A DNA stretch of 64,000 nucleotides from Mycobacterium sp. HUMS_12744610 (GCF_041206865.1 NZ_JBGEDP010000001.1:4464001-4528000); one strand, 5' to 3'. Shown: positions 16,624-26,141, counted from the first letter of the stretch. The notes: generated by a model from the sequence alone, not told the origin. Made by a program: numbers and translations.

Positions 16624-16627
16624 CTTT

Positions 16628-17275
16628 ATCGGGGCTGCGGTTGGAGGTCAGCACGGTCGAGGCCCGTTGGTGGCGGGCCACGACGAGCTCGTAGAAATCG
16701 GCGGTCGCGGTGGCGTCCATCGGCTGCAGGGCGAAATCGTCGATGATCAGCAGCCGGATTTGGGCCAGGCGGCGCATCTCGGCTTCGGTGCTGTTGTCGA
16801 GTCGGGATGCTCTGAGCCGCTTGAACATTGCATCAGCACGCAGCATCAGGGTGGGGATGCGGCGGCGCACGGCGATGTGACCCAGTGTCGTCGCCAGATG
16901 TGTCTTGCCCACCCCAACGGGTCCGAGCAGCAAAGCCCCGTGAGGGCCGTCGAGAAACCGCAGGCTGGTCAGGTCGGTCCACAAGGTGCGGTCGTAGCGC
17001 ACCGCCGCGGCGTCGTCCCAGGAATCCAGCCGCATTGCGGTGTCCAGTCCTGCGTCGCGGGCGCGGCGGGCCGCTGAGCTGTTGTCGCGGCGGCTGGCCT
17101 CATCGGCGAGGACCAGCTCCAAAAACGCCGCGTGGGATAGGTGCTGCTGGTGGGCCAAGGTGAGCCGCTCGGGCAGGGTGTCGAGCATCCGCCCGAGCTT
17201 GAGTTGGCGCATCACATTCTTCAGGTCAGTCGAGATCGGGTCGCTGACAATGGGTTTGGTTGCCATGGTGATCAC
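16628..17275 (-). pseudogene. istB: istB, 5' part (AAA+ ATPase of IS21)
   Basis: It encodes the ATPase part of the IS21 helper protein: Walker A GPVGVGKTHLA and Walker B LLIIDDFAL, ending at TSNRSPD where the transposon begins. The frame continues at 6223. GTG 17275 overlaps the istA stop, or ATG 17266 is used. IstB normally stimulates IstA and selects the target, so this copy is inactive unless supplied in trans. Confidence 0.85.
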
Positions 17276-18903
17276 CGCCCCTGGGTTTCGTCGCTGCTGG
17301 TGGGGGCGGCGCCGCCGTCGATGATGCTGAGCCAGTCGGGCCGCTGCCGGCCGTGGGGGCGGTATTCGCCCGGATCGCGGGCAAACCGGGCCGGTGCCAG
17401 CCCGGTGGCCGCCCGCGCTGGCTCGGCAGGGGTGTTCTCGGTGGCTTTTTGCAGCATGGCGGCGATCTTGGATACCGAGACCACGTCGAGTTCCAGGGCA
17501 CGCCCGCAGGCGGTGTCCACTGGTGTCGCGCCGTAGCGTTTGACCAGCCCCAACAGTCGGTAGACCTGGCGCATCCGGGTCCAGGGCAGCTGGTGGTCGA
17601 GCAGGCGTTCGGCGTAGATGCCGATATCAGCCCCGTGGCCGGCGGCGGTGGTGATCAGCCGGGTCAGATCCCGCATGGCGTAGCCGGTCTTGTCGGCGGG
17701 CAGATCGGCCGGGTCGGTGGAGCGCCCGCCGGCGGGCTGGCGGGGGTGGGTTTTGATCAGCTTGCCGCGGAAAAACGCCTTGACCAACTCACCATCGGCG
17801 CGAACCGAAACGGTTTGCCCGCGAAGGTGTTCGGGAATCGAGTACAAGGCTCGATCGACTTGAATGTGGTAGTCACGGTGCACCTTGGCTTGCGCGTAGA
17901 TCGGCACCTGGTAGACCACGGTCGGGGCGGGCAGCAGCAGCGCAGCCTCACATTCGGCGAACACCACAGCAGGGCGCTGGCAGGTAGTGCCGTGGATACG
18001 CTGCCCGGCCTTATCGGCACACCACACCTGGGCTCGAGCCTGAGCGTCGGCCAGGTCGGCGAAGTCCTCACCAGCGAAGAAGTTGCCCCGCACGTACTGG
18101 ACCATGCGTTCCACTCGCGGTTTGTCGCACGGGTGTGCCACCCTGGCCGGGTCGGTGAAAAATCCGCGGGCTTGCGAGTACTCCGTCCACCCCACACTGA
18201 ACTGCGGATCGGTCGAATCCGCCTTGGGCACAATCGGTGTCATGTTGTCTGGGATCAGCACTTTGAAGACACCGCCGTAGAATCGCCAGGCCGCCTCGCA
18301 GCCGGCGATGATCGCCTCCAGGGTCTGGCGCAACGTCAGCCACACGAACATGTGCCGCGAGTACACCGCAGTGAAGATCAACGCGTGCACCACCCGGTTG
18401 CGCCCTGACCCGGGATCGAAGACCTTGCCCATCTGACCGAAGTCGATCTGGCACTCCACACCGGGCTCACCGTCGGCAACCGGCACCGTGCCAGCGCCGC
18501 CACGACCCCGGTAGGCGGTGCACTGCGTGCAGTACCGGTGCAGGGTCCGCTGCGGAACCATAATGCCTTGACGTGCCAACAGGTCACCGATCTTGACCAC
18601 CGTCAGCCCCTTTTCGACCCACTTGACGATCTGATCGTGGTTGGCGCGCAACAACTCCCACATCGCACCGTGGCTATCTGGCCGGCCTGGCCGCACCGCC
18701 TCGATCACCGCCCCGATCAGCTCGTCGGTGAGCTGCTCCAGATCGCCGTCACGGACCAACCCCGCCAACTCCGCGGCGTTCGTATAGTCGCGTGCGGTCT
18801 TGCGATCGACCCCTGCCAACGCAGCAACCCGGCGCAAGCCGGCCCCCGACATCCACACCCGCAACAGCTCGCGTACCTCGATCACCGAAACCTCCCGATA
18901 CAT
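17272..18903 (-). CDS. istA: IS21-family transposase IstA
   Basis: This intact 543-residue DDE transposase has an N-terminal HTH (VRELLRVWMSGAGLRRVAAL), then the catalytic core: CQIDFGQMGKVFD carries the first Asp, VLIPDNMTPIV the second, and CDKPRVERMVQYVRG the Glu. ATG 18903 follows AGGAGGT. It is tail-overlapped with istB. It is the reference for the damaged copy at 58813. Confidence 0.95.
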   Translation of the reverse strand: MYREVSVIEVRELLRVWMSGAGLRRVAALAGVDRKTARDYTNAAELAGLVRDGDLEQLTDELIGAVIEAVRPGRPDSHGAMWELLRANHDQIVKWVEKGLTVVKIGDLLARQGIMVPQRTLHRYCTQCTAYRGRGGAGTVPVADGEPGVECQIDFGQMGKVFDPGSGRNRVVHALIFTAVYSRHMFVWLTLRQTLEAIIAGCEAAWRFYGGVFKVLIPDNMTPIVPKADSTDPQFSVGWTEYSQARGFFTDPARVAHPCDKPRVERMVQYVRGNFFAGEDFADLADAQARAQVWCADKAGQRIHGTTCQRPAVVFAECEAALLLPAPTVVYQVPIYAQAKVHRDYHIQVDRALYSIPEHLRGQTVSVRADGELVKAFFRGKLIKTHPRQPAGGRSTDPADLPADKTGYAMRDLTRLITTAAGHGADIGIYAERLLDHQLPWTRMRQVYRLLGLVKRYGATPVDTACGRALELDVVSVSKIAAMLQKATENTPAEPARAATGLAPARFARDPGEYRPHGRQRPDWLSIIDGGAAPTSSDETQGR

Positions 18904-19070
18904 TCAGCGGACCTCCTTCACATCGATCGACATGAAGCGATCCGACCCAGTAATCGAGCGACCCCCCGCGACGACACGCCGGTGGTCCCATAACTGGCAA
19001 ACGGGTGGTCCAATGAAGCTGGCTAAACCCTGGTCAAAGTGGTCCCATCACCATGGCGGTCGACAGCGTG

Positions 19071-19636
19071 GTGACCTGTTGGTAGACACGCCATTCGGCC
19101 GGCCGCAGCTGGGTGCCAAGATAGAGCTGGCGCGACACGCGCTCAGCCTGGCACCCGAGATCCTCGATCCGGTGCGACTACCGATCCACGACAGGTACGA
19201 CTTCGTCCTGCCGACGACTCCCGTAGTGCGCGGCGAGGAGGCCGTCGCCGAGAAGCTCGCACGATACCGCCGAGTGTCGCTGGCACGAGATCTCTACGAT
19301 CTGCAATGGTTCGCAACCTCGGGTGCACTCGATGAGTCCCTCGTCCGCCGGCTCTGGGTACTCAAGGTCTACCGCGACGTCGTTGTCGACGGCCGCGGAA
19401 CCAAGCCAGTCGACCCGCAGGAGATCCTCAGGCCGCGGGACGAGCGTGAGTTCCGTCAAGAAGACATCGGCTACCTCACAAGGCCTGTGCGTATCAACGA
19501 GTGGATCGCCGCCATCCGCGACCGCTATGCCTTCGTTGCTCACCTCGACGCCGACGAGCAGCGCTGGGCCCAATGCAACGAACGAGACCTGCACGAGGTG
19601 GAGACGGCCCTCGCATCTTTTCCTGCTCACACCTGA
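19071..19636 (+). pseudogene. abiEii: abiEii toxin, 3' part
   Basis: It continues the AbiEii nucleotidyltransferase in the same frame after removal of the IS21 element: DLLVDTPFGRPQLGAKIELA, the RGEEAVAEKLARYRR helix and a helical C-terminus ending ETALASFPAHT. The reading frame has no other lesion, so the gene was intact before the IS21 insertion. Confidence 0.85.
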
Positions 19637-20222
19637 GTCGCCGAATTACGCAGCAGTAGAACGGCTTCCGGAAGAATGACCGGCCCCGGAAGAGTCCGCA
19701 CCGGAGCGAAGTGTCGAGCCGCCTGTCGCCCGGCGCCCCTGGGTTATGAGCTAACCCGTAGCGGTCTTCTGCAATACGATCGGTCTCATAGCTGCAGGTC
19801 ATCGACGTTCAGCCGTCCACGCTGTTTCGCCGCGTCCTGCTCGTCCGCATCGGTTCCACCCTATTCCGTCGCCAAATCCGTGGCCACCACGCTGAGCGAC
19901 GAGTGCAACCGCCTCGCCGTCGCGACGCACGTTTCATAGATAATCTTCATTATCCATGATGTTAGTCTGCATATTGCAACAGATGAATCATTTTCCTCGT
20001 CTCCGGTTGGCCCGCCGAGTGGCGCTGTTGGCCTTCTGAGATGGGCATTGACCTGCGATGTTGGTGTCCTCGGTAGCAGGACTCCACCGGTGTAGGTCTT
20101 CGCCCTCCGCCGATAGGCCGCACGACCTGTCCCAGACGCCTAGCGCTGACGTGCTCCGATGTGGTAATGATTCATTGAGTGATTCAATAACTCATCAAAC
20201 GAGACACGCTCGGGAGGCTGTT
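19637..20222. other. Non-coding gap before the second recombinase cassette
   Basis: No intact gene is seen. It holds a broken small minus-strand ORF (19786-19950), an inverted repeat GATAA-TCTTCA-TTATC near 19938, and ATTGA-GTGAT-TCAAT at 20174-20188 about 35 bp before the recombinase start, which could be an operator. The GCACATGTTCG end motif of the larger transposon was not found here. Confidence 0.4.
19786..19950 (-). pseudogene. Small ORF with an in-frame amber
   Basis: ATG 19950 reads MKIIYETCVATARRLHSSLS up to TAG at 19861-19863, then continues in the same frame GGTDADEQDAAKQRGRLNVD to a TGA at 19786. The composition on both sides of the stop is protein-like and hydrophilic, suggesting a roughly 54-codon gene lost by one base change. 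I cannot assign a function. Confidence 0.3.
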
Positions 20223-21326
20223 TTGCCCGTCGACAAGAGTGGCCGTTTCTACGTCGTTGACTCTGTTCCGCTGCTTCATCCCGAGGCGCAGATGGTTCGG
20301 GAGATGCTCGACGGTTGGCGCAATCAGCAACTGTGTCGCAACCTCGCGCACGACACCATCGATCAGCGGATCCGGCTCGTGGAGCGGTTCCTGGGGTATA
20401 CCAACGAATTTCCGTGGACGTGGACTCCAACGATGGTCGAGGAGTTCTTCAGCGACCTGCGCTCGATATCGCGGCGCAGGCAGTCGACCATCCGCGGGTA
20501 TCAGAACGCGTTGCGGATGTTCTGCTCCTACGTCAGTCATCCCGACTACGGCTGGGACCGAGTGTGCGAGCAGAGATTCGGTAGCCACCCGGCGCAGGTC
20601 TTCTTCGAGTGGAACACCGCCGCACACGTGCAAGACAACGAACAATCGCCGGCCAAGCGCGCGTTCACCAAGAAGGAGCTGCAGGATTTCTTTGACCATG
20701 CCGACGACCAAGTCGTGTTGATCGCCGCCTCTGCGCGCAAGGGCTGGTTGCCGGCCTACCGCGATGCTGTCATGTTTAAGCTGGCCTACTCGTATGGATT
20801 GCGGTTCAACGAACTTCGCCACTTGCAAACCGTTGACTTCGCTCGTAATCCGCACGGGCGCGAGTTCGGACGCTACGGGCTGGTTCATGTCCGTTACGGC
20901 AAGGCAAAACGCGGGTCACCGTACAAACGCCGCAGTGTGCTGACTGTCTTTGACTGGACGCCGGAGGTTATCGCCGATTGGCTGGCGCACGGACAGCGTT
21001 GCATGGATGACAGTATCGACCTGTTTCCCAGCGAGCGCGGAGCGCTGGTGTCCGAAGATACCCTCCTGCGCCGATTCCGCCGTTATTGCGACCACCTCGG
21101 GTTGTCGCCCGGGCTGGACCTGCATTCGCTGCGTCGCTCCTACGCCACCCACCTGATAGAAGATGGATGGGACGCCAAGTTCGTCCAGGACCAATTGGGC
21201 CATGAACACGCCAGCGCCACGGCGTTATATACCTGCGTGTCCAGTGATTTCCGCATCCGCACGTTGCGGCGGGCGTTGGACTCCACCATCAACGACGCAC
21301 TGTCGTCCAGCAAGGAGGACTCGTGA
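20223..21326 (+). CDS. Tyrosine recombinase 3 (second cassette)
   Basis: This protein of about 367 residues is a paralogue of recombinase 2. TTG 20223 with GGGAGG 5 bp upstream matches the N-terminus of the paralogue better than the ATG at 20058. The catalytic set is complete: YGLRFNE, YGKAKRG, HSLRRSYATHL, LGHEHAS and ALYTCVS. The TGA overlaps the HTH GTG. No recombinase-1 homologue precedes it, so this cassette is either minimal or truncated. Confidence 0.85.
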   Translation: MPVDKSGRFYVVDSVPLLHPEAQMVREMLDGWRNQQLCRNLAHDTIDQRIRLVERFLGYTNEFPWTWTPTMVEEFFSDLRSISRRRQSTIRGYQNALRMFCSYVSHPDYGWDRVCEQRFGSHPAQVFFEWNTAAHVQDNEQSPAKRAFTKKELQDFFDHADDQVVLIAASARKGWLPAYRDAVMFKLAYSYGLRFNELRHLQTVDFARNPHGREFGRYGLVHVRYGKAKRGSPYKRRSVLTVFDWTPEVIADWLAHGQRCMDDSIDLFPSERGALVSEDTLLRRFRRYCDHLGLSPGLDLHSLRRSYATHLIEDGWDAKFVQDQLGHEHASATALYTCVSSDFRIRTLRRALDSTINDALSSSKEDS

Positions 21327-21670
21327 AGCGTCGCGTCGACTATGCCTGGCGGCTACCGGAGATCATGGCCGCCCACGGTATGCACAACAGCACCGACCTG
21401 ATGCCGCGGCTCGCCGAACGCGGTATCGAGCTGTCCCGGCCCCAGGTGTATCGCATCGTTTACCAACGGCCTGAACGGTTGTCACTGCACCTACTCGCCG
21501 CCCTGTGCGACATCTTCGGATGCGGCGTCGAGGATCTTCTCACCATCACCGCGACTGACGTCCGCCGCAAGAAAGCCGCCTCATCCACCACGACTGCGCG
21601 CCCAAATGTGTTCGACCTCAACAAGTCGGTGCGTCCGCGCCGGGCCCGGGTGATCCGCGATGAGGATTGA
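21323..21670 (+). CDS. Small Cro/C1-type HTH protein (second cassette)
   Basis: This 115-residue protein (RVDYAWRLPEIMAAHGMHNS, LAERGIELSRPQVYRIVYQR, LSLHLLAALCDIFGCGVEDL) aligns along its whole length with the HTH protein at 8647. It overlaps the recombinase by four bases and the zinc-ribbon gene by eleven. The tail is basic. Confidence 0.8.
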   Translation: MKRRVDYAWRLPEIMAAHGMHNSTDLMPRLAERGIELSRPQVYRIVYQRPERLSLHLLAALCDIFGCGVEDLLTITATDVRRKKAASSTTTARPNVFDLNKSVRPRRARVIRDED

Positions 21671-23150
21671 TCCCGACCGGCCGCCGACACGTCGCGGACG
21701 GCCTGCGGTCCGCGACGGCGCCTTGTGCTGCACGAGGTGCCACCGGATGGCCAACCAATTGCGCGTGAACTGGCCCGCTGATCGACTGTGCCACAGCTGC
21801 TTCTACACCGCGATGCGCACCCGCGGCATCTGTCCCATTTGTGGGCACGACGGCGTGCTGCCCGGTCGGGTCAATCGAGCCGATCCTCGACCGGTATGCC
21901 TGTCATGCGCCGGCATCTCCGACGACTACCGATGCGCAACCTGCCACACCGAAGGCCAGCTGTATCGGAGCGGGCAGTGCGCCCGCTGCGCGCTTCGCGA
22001 CGACCTCACTGCTCTGATGGTCCACGACGCCGCCGACCCGGTCGCCATGGGGACCATCGTGACAATCCTTTGCGGGGTTGACCGACCCGAAAGCATCCTT
22101 ACCTGGAAACGCTCCCCTACCGTTCGGGCCCTGCTGATGGGCCTGGCCAGCGAGGACATCCCACTCAGCCACGATGGTCTGGACGCCGCCGGACAGAGCA
22201 GACAGATCTCCCATCTGCGCAGCCTCCTCGAGCACAACGGCCTGCTGCCGCCACGCGATGAACCCCTTGCCCGTTTCCAGGCCTGGCTGGCCTGCAAACT
22301 CGACGCGATCTGCGAGCCAGCCGTTCGAGCCCCCGTCGAGCAATTCGCCACCTGGCATCACCTGCACCGCCTACGCCGAACCTCTGCTTCAGGCCAAAGC
22401 TCCCACGGACCAACACATTCGGCCAAACAAGAGATCAACGAGACAATCAAATTCCTCAGCTGGTTGCACGAGAACCATCACCGCACCGCGGCGACCTGCC
22501 GACAACAAGACATCGACGAGTGGTTAGCCACTGGACCGACAACTCGTACCAAGATCCGCACCTTCGTCGTGTGGGCCTCGAAAAGCAAGGTCAACACCGC
22601 CCTGCACCTCGACGCTCCACAAGCCAAGGACACCCGCTTGCTCACCCAAGACCAGCGACTGGCATGGATTAAGGAATTACTCCACGGGGACACCGAATCA
22701 CTGCCCTACCGCGTTGCCGGCACATTGCTGCTGCTCTACGCCCAGCCCGTGGCCAAAATCGTCGCCCTGCCGACAGCCGCAATCGTCACGGCCGCCGGCG
22801 AGACACGCATATCACTTGGCGCCGAACCTGTTCCAATACCCGAGCCCTTCGCCGACATGCTCAAAGACCACCTGCACAACCGACCCAACCTCCGGACCGC
22901 TGGAGGCCTGAACACCAACCCCTGGCTATTTCCCGGCCACCGCCCCGGCAAGCACCTCGAACACCACTCCATGATGCTGAAGCTGCGCACCCTAGGTATC
23001 AACCTGCTCGGAGCACGCAACTCCGCGCTGCAGAACCTGGTCGCCGAAATACCCCCTCCCGTCGTCTCCCACCTCTTGGGCTACAGCCACAACTGCACCC
23101 AACGACATGCCCAACTGGCAGCCCAACCATGGTCGCGCTACGTCACGTAG
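21660..23150 (+). CDS. Zinc-ribbon protein with degenerate recombinase domain (second cassette)
   Basis: In this 496-residue protein, the N-terminal 125 residues hold six CxxC knuckles, about three zinc ribbons (CTRC, CHSC, CPIC, CLSC, CATC, CARC). Residues about 240-490 are recombinase-like but degenerate: LYAQPVAKIVAL replaces the first arginine box, GARNSALQNLV replaces HxLRHxxAT, and the terminal helix is HAQLAAQPWSRY. WLFPGHRPGKHL parallels WLFPGGQPGRHL in the 809-residue paralogue. The role is inferred to be a DNA-targeting or architectural partner of recombinase 3. Confidence 0.75.
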   Translation: MRIDPDRPPTRRGRPAVRDGALCCTRCHRMANQLRVNWPADRLCHSCFYTAMRTRGICPICGHDGVLPGRVNRADPRPVCLSCAGISDDYRCATCHTEGQLYRSGQCARCALRDDLTALMVHDAADPVAMGTIVTILCGVDRPESILTWKRSPTVRALLMGLASEDIPLSHDGLDAAGQSRQISHLRSLLEHNGLLPPRDEPLARFQAWLACKLDAICEPAVRAPVEQFATWHHLHRLRRTSASGQSSHGPTHSAKQEINETIKFLSWLHENHHRTAATCRQQDIDEWLATGPTTRTKIRTFVVWASKSKVNTALHLDAPQAKDTRLLTQDQRLAWIKELLHGDTESLPYRVAGTLLLLYAQPVAKIVALPTAAIVTAAGETRISLGAEPVPIPEPFADMLKDHLHNRPNLRTAGGLNTNPWLFPGHRPGKHLEHHSMMLKLRTLGINLLGARNSALQNLVAEIPPPVVSHLLGYSHNCTQRHAQLAAQPWSRYVT

Positions 23151-23167
23151 TGGTTCCGGAGTCGGTG

Positions 23168-24686
23168 TGGTTTGCGTCTGACTTCGCCGCAGAGATCGGG
23201 GTGAGAAATTACCCAAGGGTGGGAGTCTTCTCGGGTGATCCGAGAGGAGCGATCCATGCCCGAGTCGAACGAGTCCGGCCGTCGGCGGCCGATGAAGCTG
23301 TCGGCGGAGACGAAGTGGGAGATCTTCCTGCAGGTCACTGCCGGGGAGATCAGCCAGGCCGAGGCCGCGCGCAGGTGGGCCGTCGACGTGTCAACGGTGA
23401 TCGGGATACGCCGCACAGTCAAAGACGCCGCACTGGCCGCCCTGGCCCGCAAGCCGGGGCGTCCTGGCCGGCAACGCGATTGGCAATTGGAGGCGGCACG
23501 ATCCGAGATCGCGCAGTTGACCGAGGCGGTCAAGGCGCAGGCTATCGAGCTGGCGGTTGTGCGGGGAAAATCCGGCTGGGGCTGAGCGGACCGGTGCCGG
23601 CGCGGGTCCCCGCCGAGGCGAAGGAGCTGGTCCTCAAGACGGTCGACGAGGCGGTCGCAGCCGGGTTCTCCCATAGCTGGGCGTGTGCGCTGTGGCAGGT
23701 CTCCGATTCGCGGGTGCACCGGTGGCGGGCGCGGCGCCGCGACACTGGCACCCTGGTCGACTGCGCCCCGGGCGGGCACCCGATACACGGTTTGCTGCCC
23801 GAGGAAGTGGCCGCGATCCTCGACCTGGTCGAGCAGTGGGGTCCGATCGACCGGTCGCATCGCAAGCTGGCCCACCGCGGCTCCTACCAGCAGCTGGTGT
23901 GGGTGGCGCCGGCCACCCTGCGCCGGGTGCTCATCACCCACGGGCTGAGCCTGCCGGCACCTCAACCACGGCGCCGGTCGGAGAAAAAGCCCTGGCCGGA
24001 CTGGCTGGTGTGGGCGCCCAACCGGATTTGGATCTGGGACGCGACCCACTTCACCCGGGCTCGCCGCGTCGTCTTCGCCATCGTCGATATGGTGTCACGC
24101 AAGTGGATCGACACCCTGGTCAGCGTCGAGGAGACCACCACCCAGGTGCAGGTGGTCTTCGAACACGCCCTCGAAATCGAGGACCTGTTGGATTTGCTGA
24201 CCGACGAGCGCCTCGACCTCGACGCGGACGATCCGCGCCGCCCGATCCTACTGGCGGTTTCCGACAACGGGCCGCCGATGACCGCCCACGACACCCGCGC
24301 TTTCATGGCCCTGATGGCCATCGTCCAACACCATGGTCGCCCCGGCGTGCCACAAGACCAAGCGTGGATCGAATCGTTCTTCGGCCACATCAAGTGCGAG
24401 TGGCCGCACCTGGAGGCCATCACCGACCCGGCGCTGCTGGAAACCGAACTCGCAAGGGTGCGAACCGAATACAATTGCGTCAGGCTCCACGAAGCGATTG
24501 GCTATGTGACCCCCGACGACGAGCACGCCGGCCGTGGAGAGGCTATCCGCCAGGCCCGTCGTGACGGCCTCGACCGAGCACGCCAACGCCGCCTGGACTA
24601 CCATCGTCGAACCAGCACCAACCCCACCGGGGAGACGCCATGCATTGGGTAATTTCCCGCGCGATCTCTGCGGTTAAGTCAGAAAC
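23168..24686 (+). mobile_element. IS3-family element A, copy 1
   Basis: It begins TGGTTTGCGTCTGACTT and ends in the complementary repeat AAGTCAGAAAC. It lacks the last six bases (ACCTCA) of copy 2, so the right end is slightly truncated where a foreign IS3 fragment begins. It carries orfA and orfB in overlapping frames. Confidence 0.85.
23256..24652 (+). CDS. IS3 transposase OrfAB (programmed -1 frameshift)
   Basis: orfA (23256-23585, HTH: ISQAEAARRWAVDVSTVIGI) ends shortly after the heptamer G-GGA-AAA at 23564-23570. A -1 slip there enters the orfB frame (GKIRLGLSGPVPARV...). The integrase domain carries Asp in WDATHFTRA, Asp in VSDNGPPM and Glu in WIESFFGHIK. The ATG at 23256 follows GAGAGGAG. 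Confidence 0.85.
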
Positions 24687-24690
24687 GCAG

Positions 24691-24940
24691 CGTTGGAGAT
24701 TCATTCGATAATGCGCCCGCGGAGACGATCAACGGCCTGTACAAAACCGAGCTGATCAAACCCCGCGGACCCTGGCGCACCGTCGAGCAGGTCGAGTATG
24801 CCACCGCCGAATGGGTCGACTGGTTCAACCATCGCCGGCTATACGAGTACTGCGGGGACATCCCGCCAGCCGAATTGGAGGCCGCCTACTACCGTGAACA
24901 CCAGCCCCGCCGTCCGGTCGGGAGCTCAGAAACAAAGTGA
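24691..24940 (+). pseudogene. IS3-family transposase C-terminal fragment
   Basis: The frame reads GDSFDNAPAETINGLYKTEL then WVDWFNHRRLYEYCGD and ends SSETK with TGA at 24938. This is the last 80 residues of an IS3-group integrase, including its catalytic Glu. The 5' part is missing at the junction with element A, and the 3' side abuts the truncated mmpL. Confidence 0.8.
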
Positions 24941-24949
24941 CCGGACATG

Positions 24950-26045
24950 CCGGTGCGATTCATCTCGATCAATGAACTCTTCACCAGCGGTATGGATTCT
25001 GTCGATTGATACAGGTTCTCATCGATAGAGGTGAACTTTAGAGTCGACTGTTTCATCGGTACATTGATCTTGCTGATACTGTCAAAATAGTTCAATGCTG
25101 CTTTTAGTTGCGTGCAAAGTGATTCTGCTTCACAATTTGACTGAGCATCAACTAGCTCCCGCACCTGCCCAATCTGGCGGTTAAAGTCGTTCACACGATC
25201 ATTGAGACCGCGAAGGGTGTCCTGAATTTGAGCGGACGCCGCGCTTAACTGCTGCATGTCTTGATGCGCGTTCGCCAATTGAGTTTGCACACCGTCAATC
25301 TGCGGAATCAGCTGACCAAGGTTGTCAGTTAGTTGCTGCATCTGCTCTAAGCGCTTATCGATGATGATCGCATTTTGCGATATCAGGCTTCGTGCATAGC
25401 TCACTCCGTAGGTCACAGATGCTTGGTCCAACGGAACGCCCAATGGCCGGGTAATCTACTGAACGGAGTTGACGTCGGGCCTCTGGCTGATTGTCCGAGC
25501 CGCCCTCTCAAGTAGACCAATGTCGGCTGAGTTGCGCAGATCGTGGTCGGCCTCGATGAGGACGACGTCCGGCGACATCTGGCTCAGCGGGAAGTGCTTC
25601 TTGGCGGCGGATAATCCGCGCGAACTAGGTACATTCTTCGGCACAAAGTCAAGCTCGTCGTTGTTTAGCTGCCCTGTAGGTATAGCTAACATGAATAGGA
25701 CTAGCACCGCTGTGGTCGCGACGAAGATCGGCACCGGCCAGCGAGCAATCCGAATACCCATGCGTCGCCACAACGTCGCACTGCGAGCCCGCTTGCGCGG
25801 CTCGAAAAGCCCGAACCTCTGCGCACCGATCAGCAGCACCGCAGGAGTCACCGTCAACGCAGAGGCAACCGCGAAAAGCATGCCGACAGCGCAATAGTCC
25901 AATTGTCTTGAATAGATCGAGCTGGGTGAGATTCATGCAGGCAAGGCCGCCTGCGACGGTCAGACCAGGGGCGACGCTGACCGGAACTATCCCGCGGTAC
26001 GCTGCCGTGAAAGCCGCATTAGCCCGGATTTTTCGCGGGATGTCG
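24950..26045 (-). pseudogene. mmpL, 3' part (RND transporter remnant)
   Basis: Pieces read AAYRGIVPVSVAPGLTVAGG, AVGMLFAVASALTVTPAVLL, a cytoplasmic linker ending DVNSVQ, and a coiled-coil-like periplasmic region (LEQMQQLTDNLGQLIPQIDG). These are successive parts of an MmpL transporter. Lesions are a frameshift near 25900, an in-frame TAG at 25456-25458 between DVNSVQ and ITRPLG, and truncation near 24950 by an IS3 fragment. The C-terminal membrane domain is absent. It joins the 5' part at about 29220 across an IS1380 insertion. Confidence 0.8.
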
Positions 26046-26141
26046 ATGTAGCTGGGTGTTGATACGCGAAAGTGCCTGTCCCGCAGTGGAAGATCTACTT
26101 GTCTAAGGAAGATCGGTACATGCGTGAGAGGCACCTCGCAA

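Larger units (their letters stand above)
6224..16627 (+). mobile_element. Tyrosine-recombinase transposon with zinc-ribbon partners
   Basis: It is inserted in istB at CCCCGAT^GAATGG (minus strand). The uninterrupted sequence is preserved in the second IS21 copy (about 62343-62355), so the borders are seen directly and there is no target duplication. Both ends carry GCACATGTTCG in inverted orientation (6235-6245; complement at 16612-16622). The gene order is recombinase 1, recombinase 2, HTH, zinc-ribbon protein, flavin monooxygenase, 52-residue ORF, HTH, zinc-ribbon protein. All are on the plus strand, mostly overlapping. An IS256 element is inserted in the last gene. Confidence 0.8.
6000..19065 (-). 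mobile_element. IS21-family element, copy 1, carrying a nested transposon
   Basis: The ends are related inverted repeats. Left is TGTCATTTGCCACGATAATG and right (minus strand) is TGTCGACCGCCATGGTGATG, both continuing GGACCAC and followed inward by further GGACCAC-type repeats, as in multi-site IS21 ends. The 5-bp GCGTG occurs at 5995-5999 and 19066-19070 as a target duplication. It carries istA (17272-18903) and an istB split by a 10.4-kb transposon. A second copy lies at 58651-62362. Confidence 0.85.

Noticed and set aside
6000..19065. Treating the whole 13-kb insert as a single IS21-type cargo transposon
   Set aside because: istB is cleanly split and rejoins exactly, and the inner segment has its own recombinases and end motifs, so it is a separate later insertion.
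23683..24564. Long plus-strand ORF (over 275 codons) inside IS3-A orfB
   Set aside because: It overlaps the orfB frame carrying the DDE motifs and is rich in Arg, Pro and Gly, typical of an out-of-frame reading of high-GC DNA.
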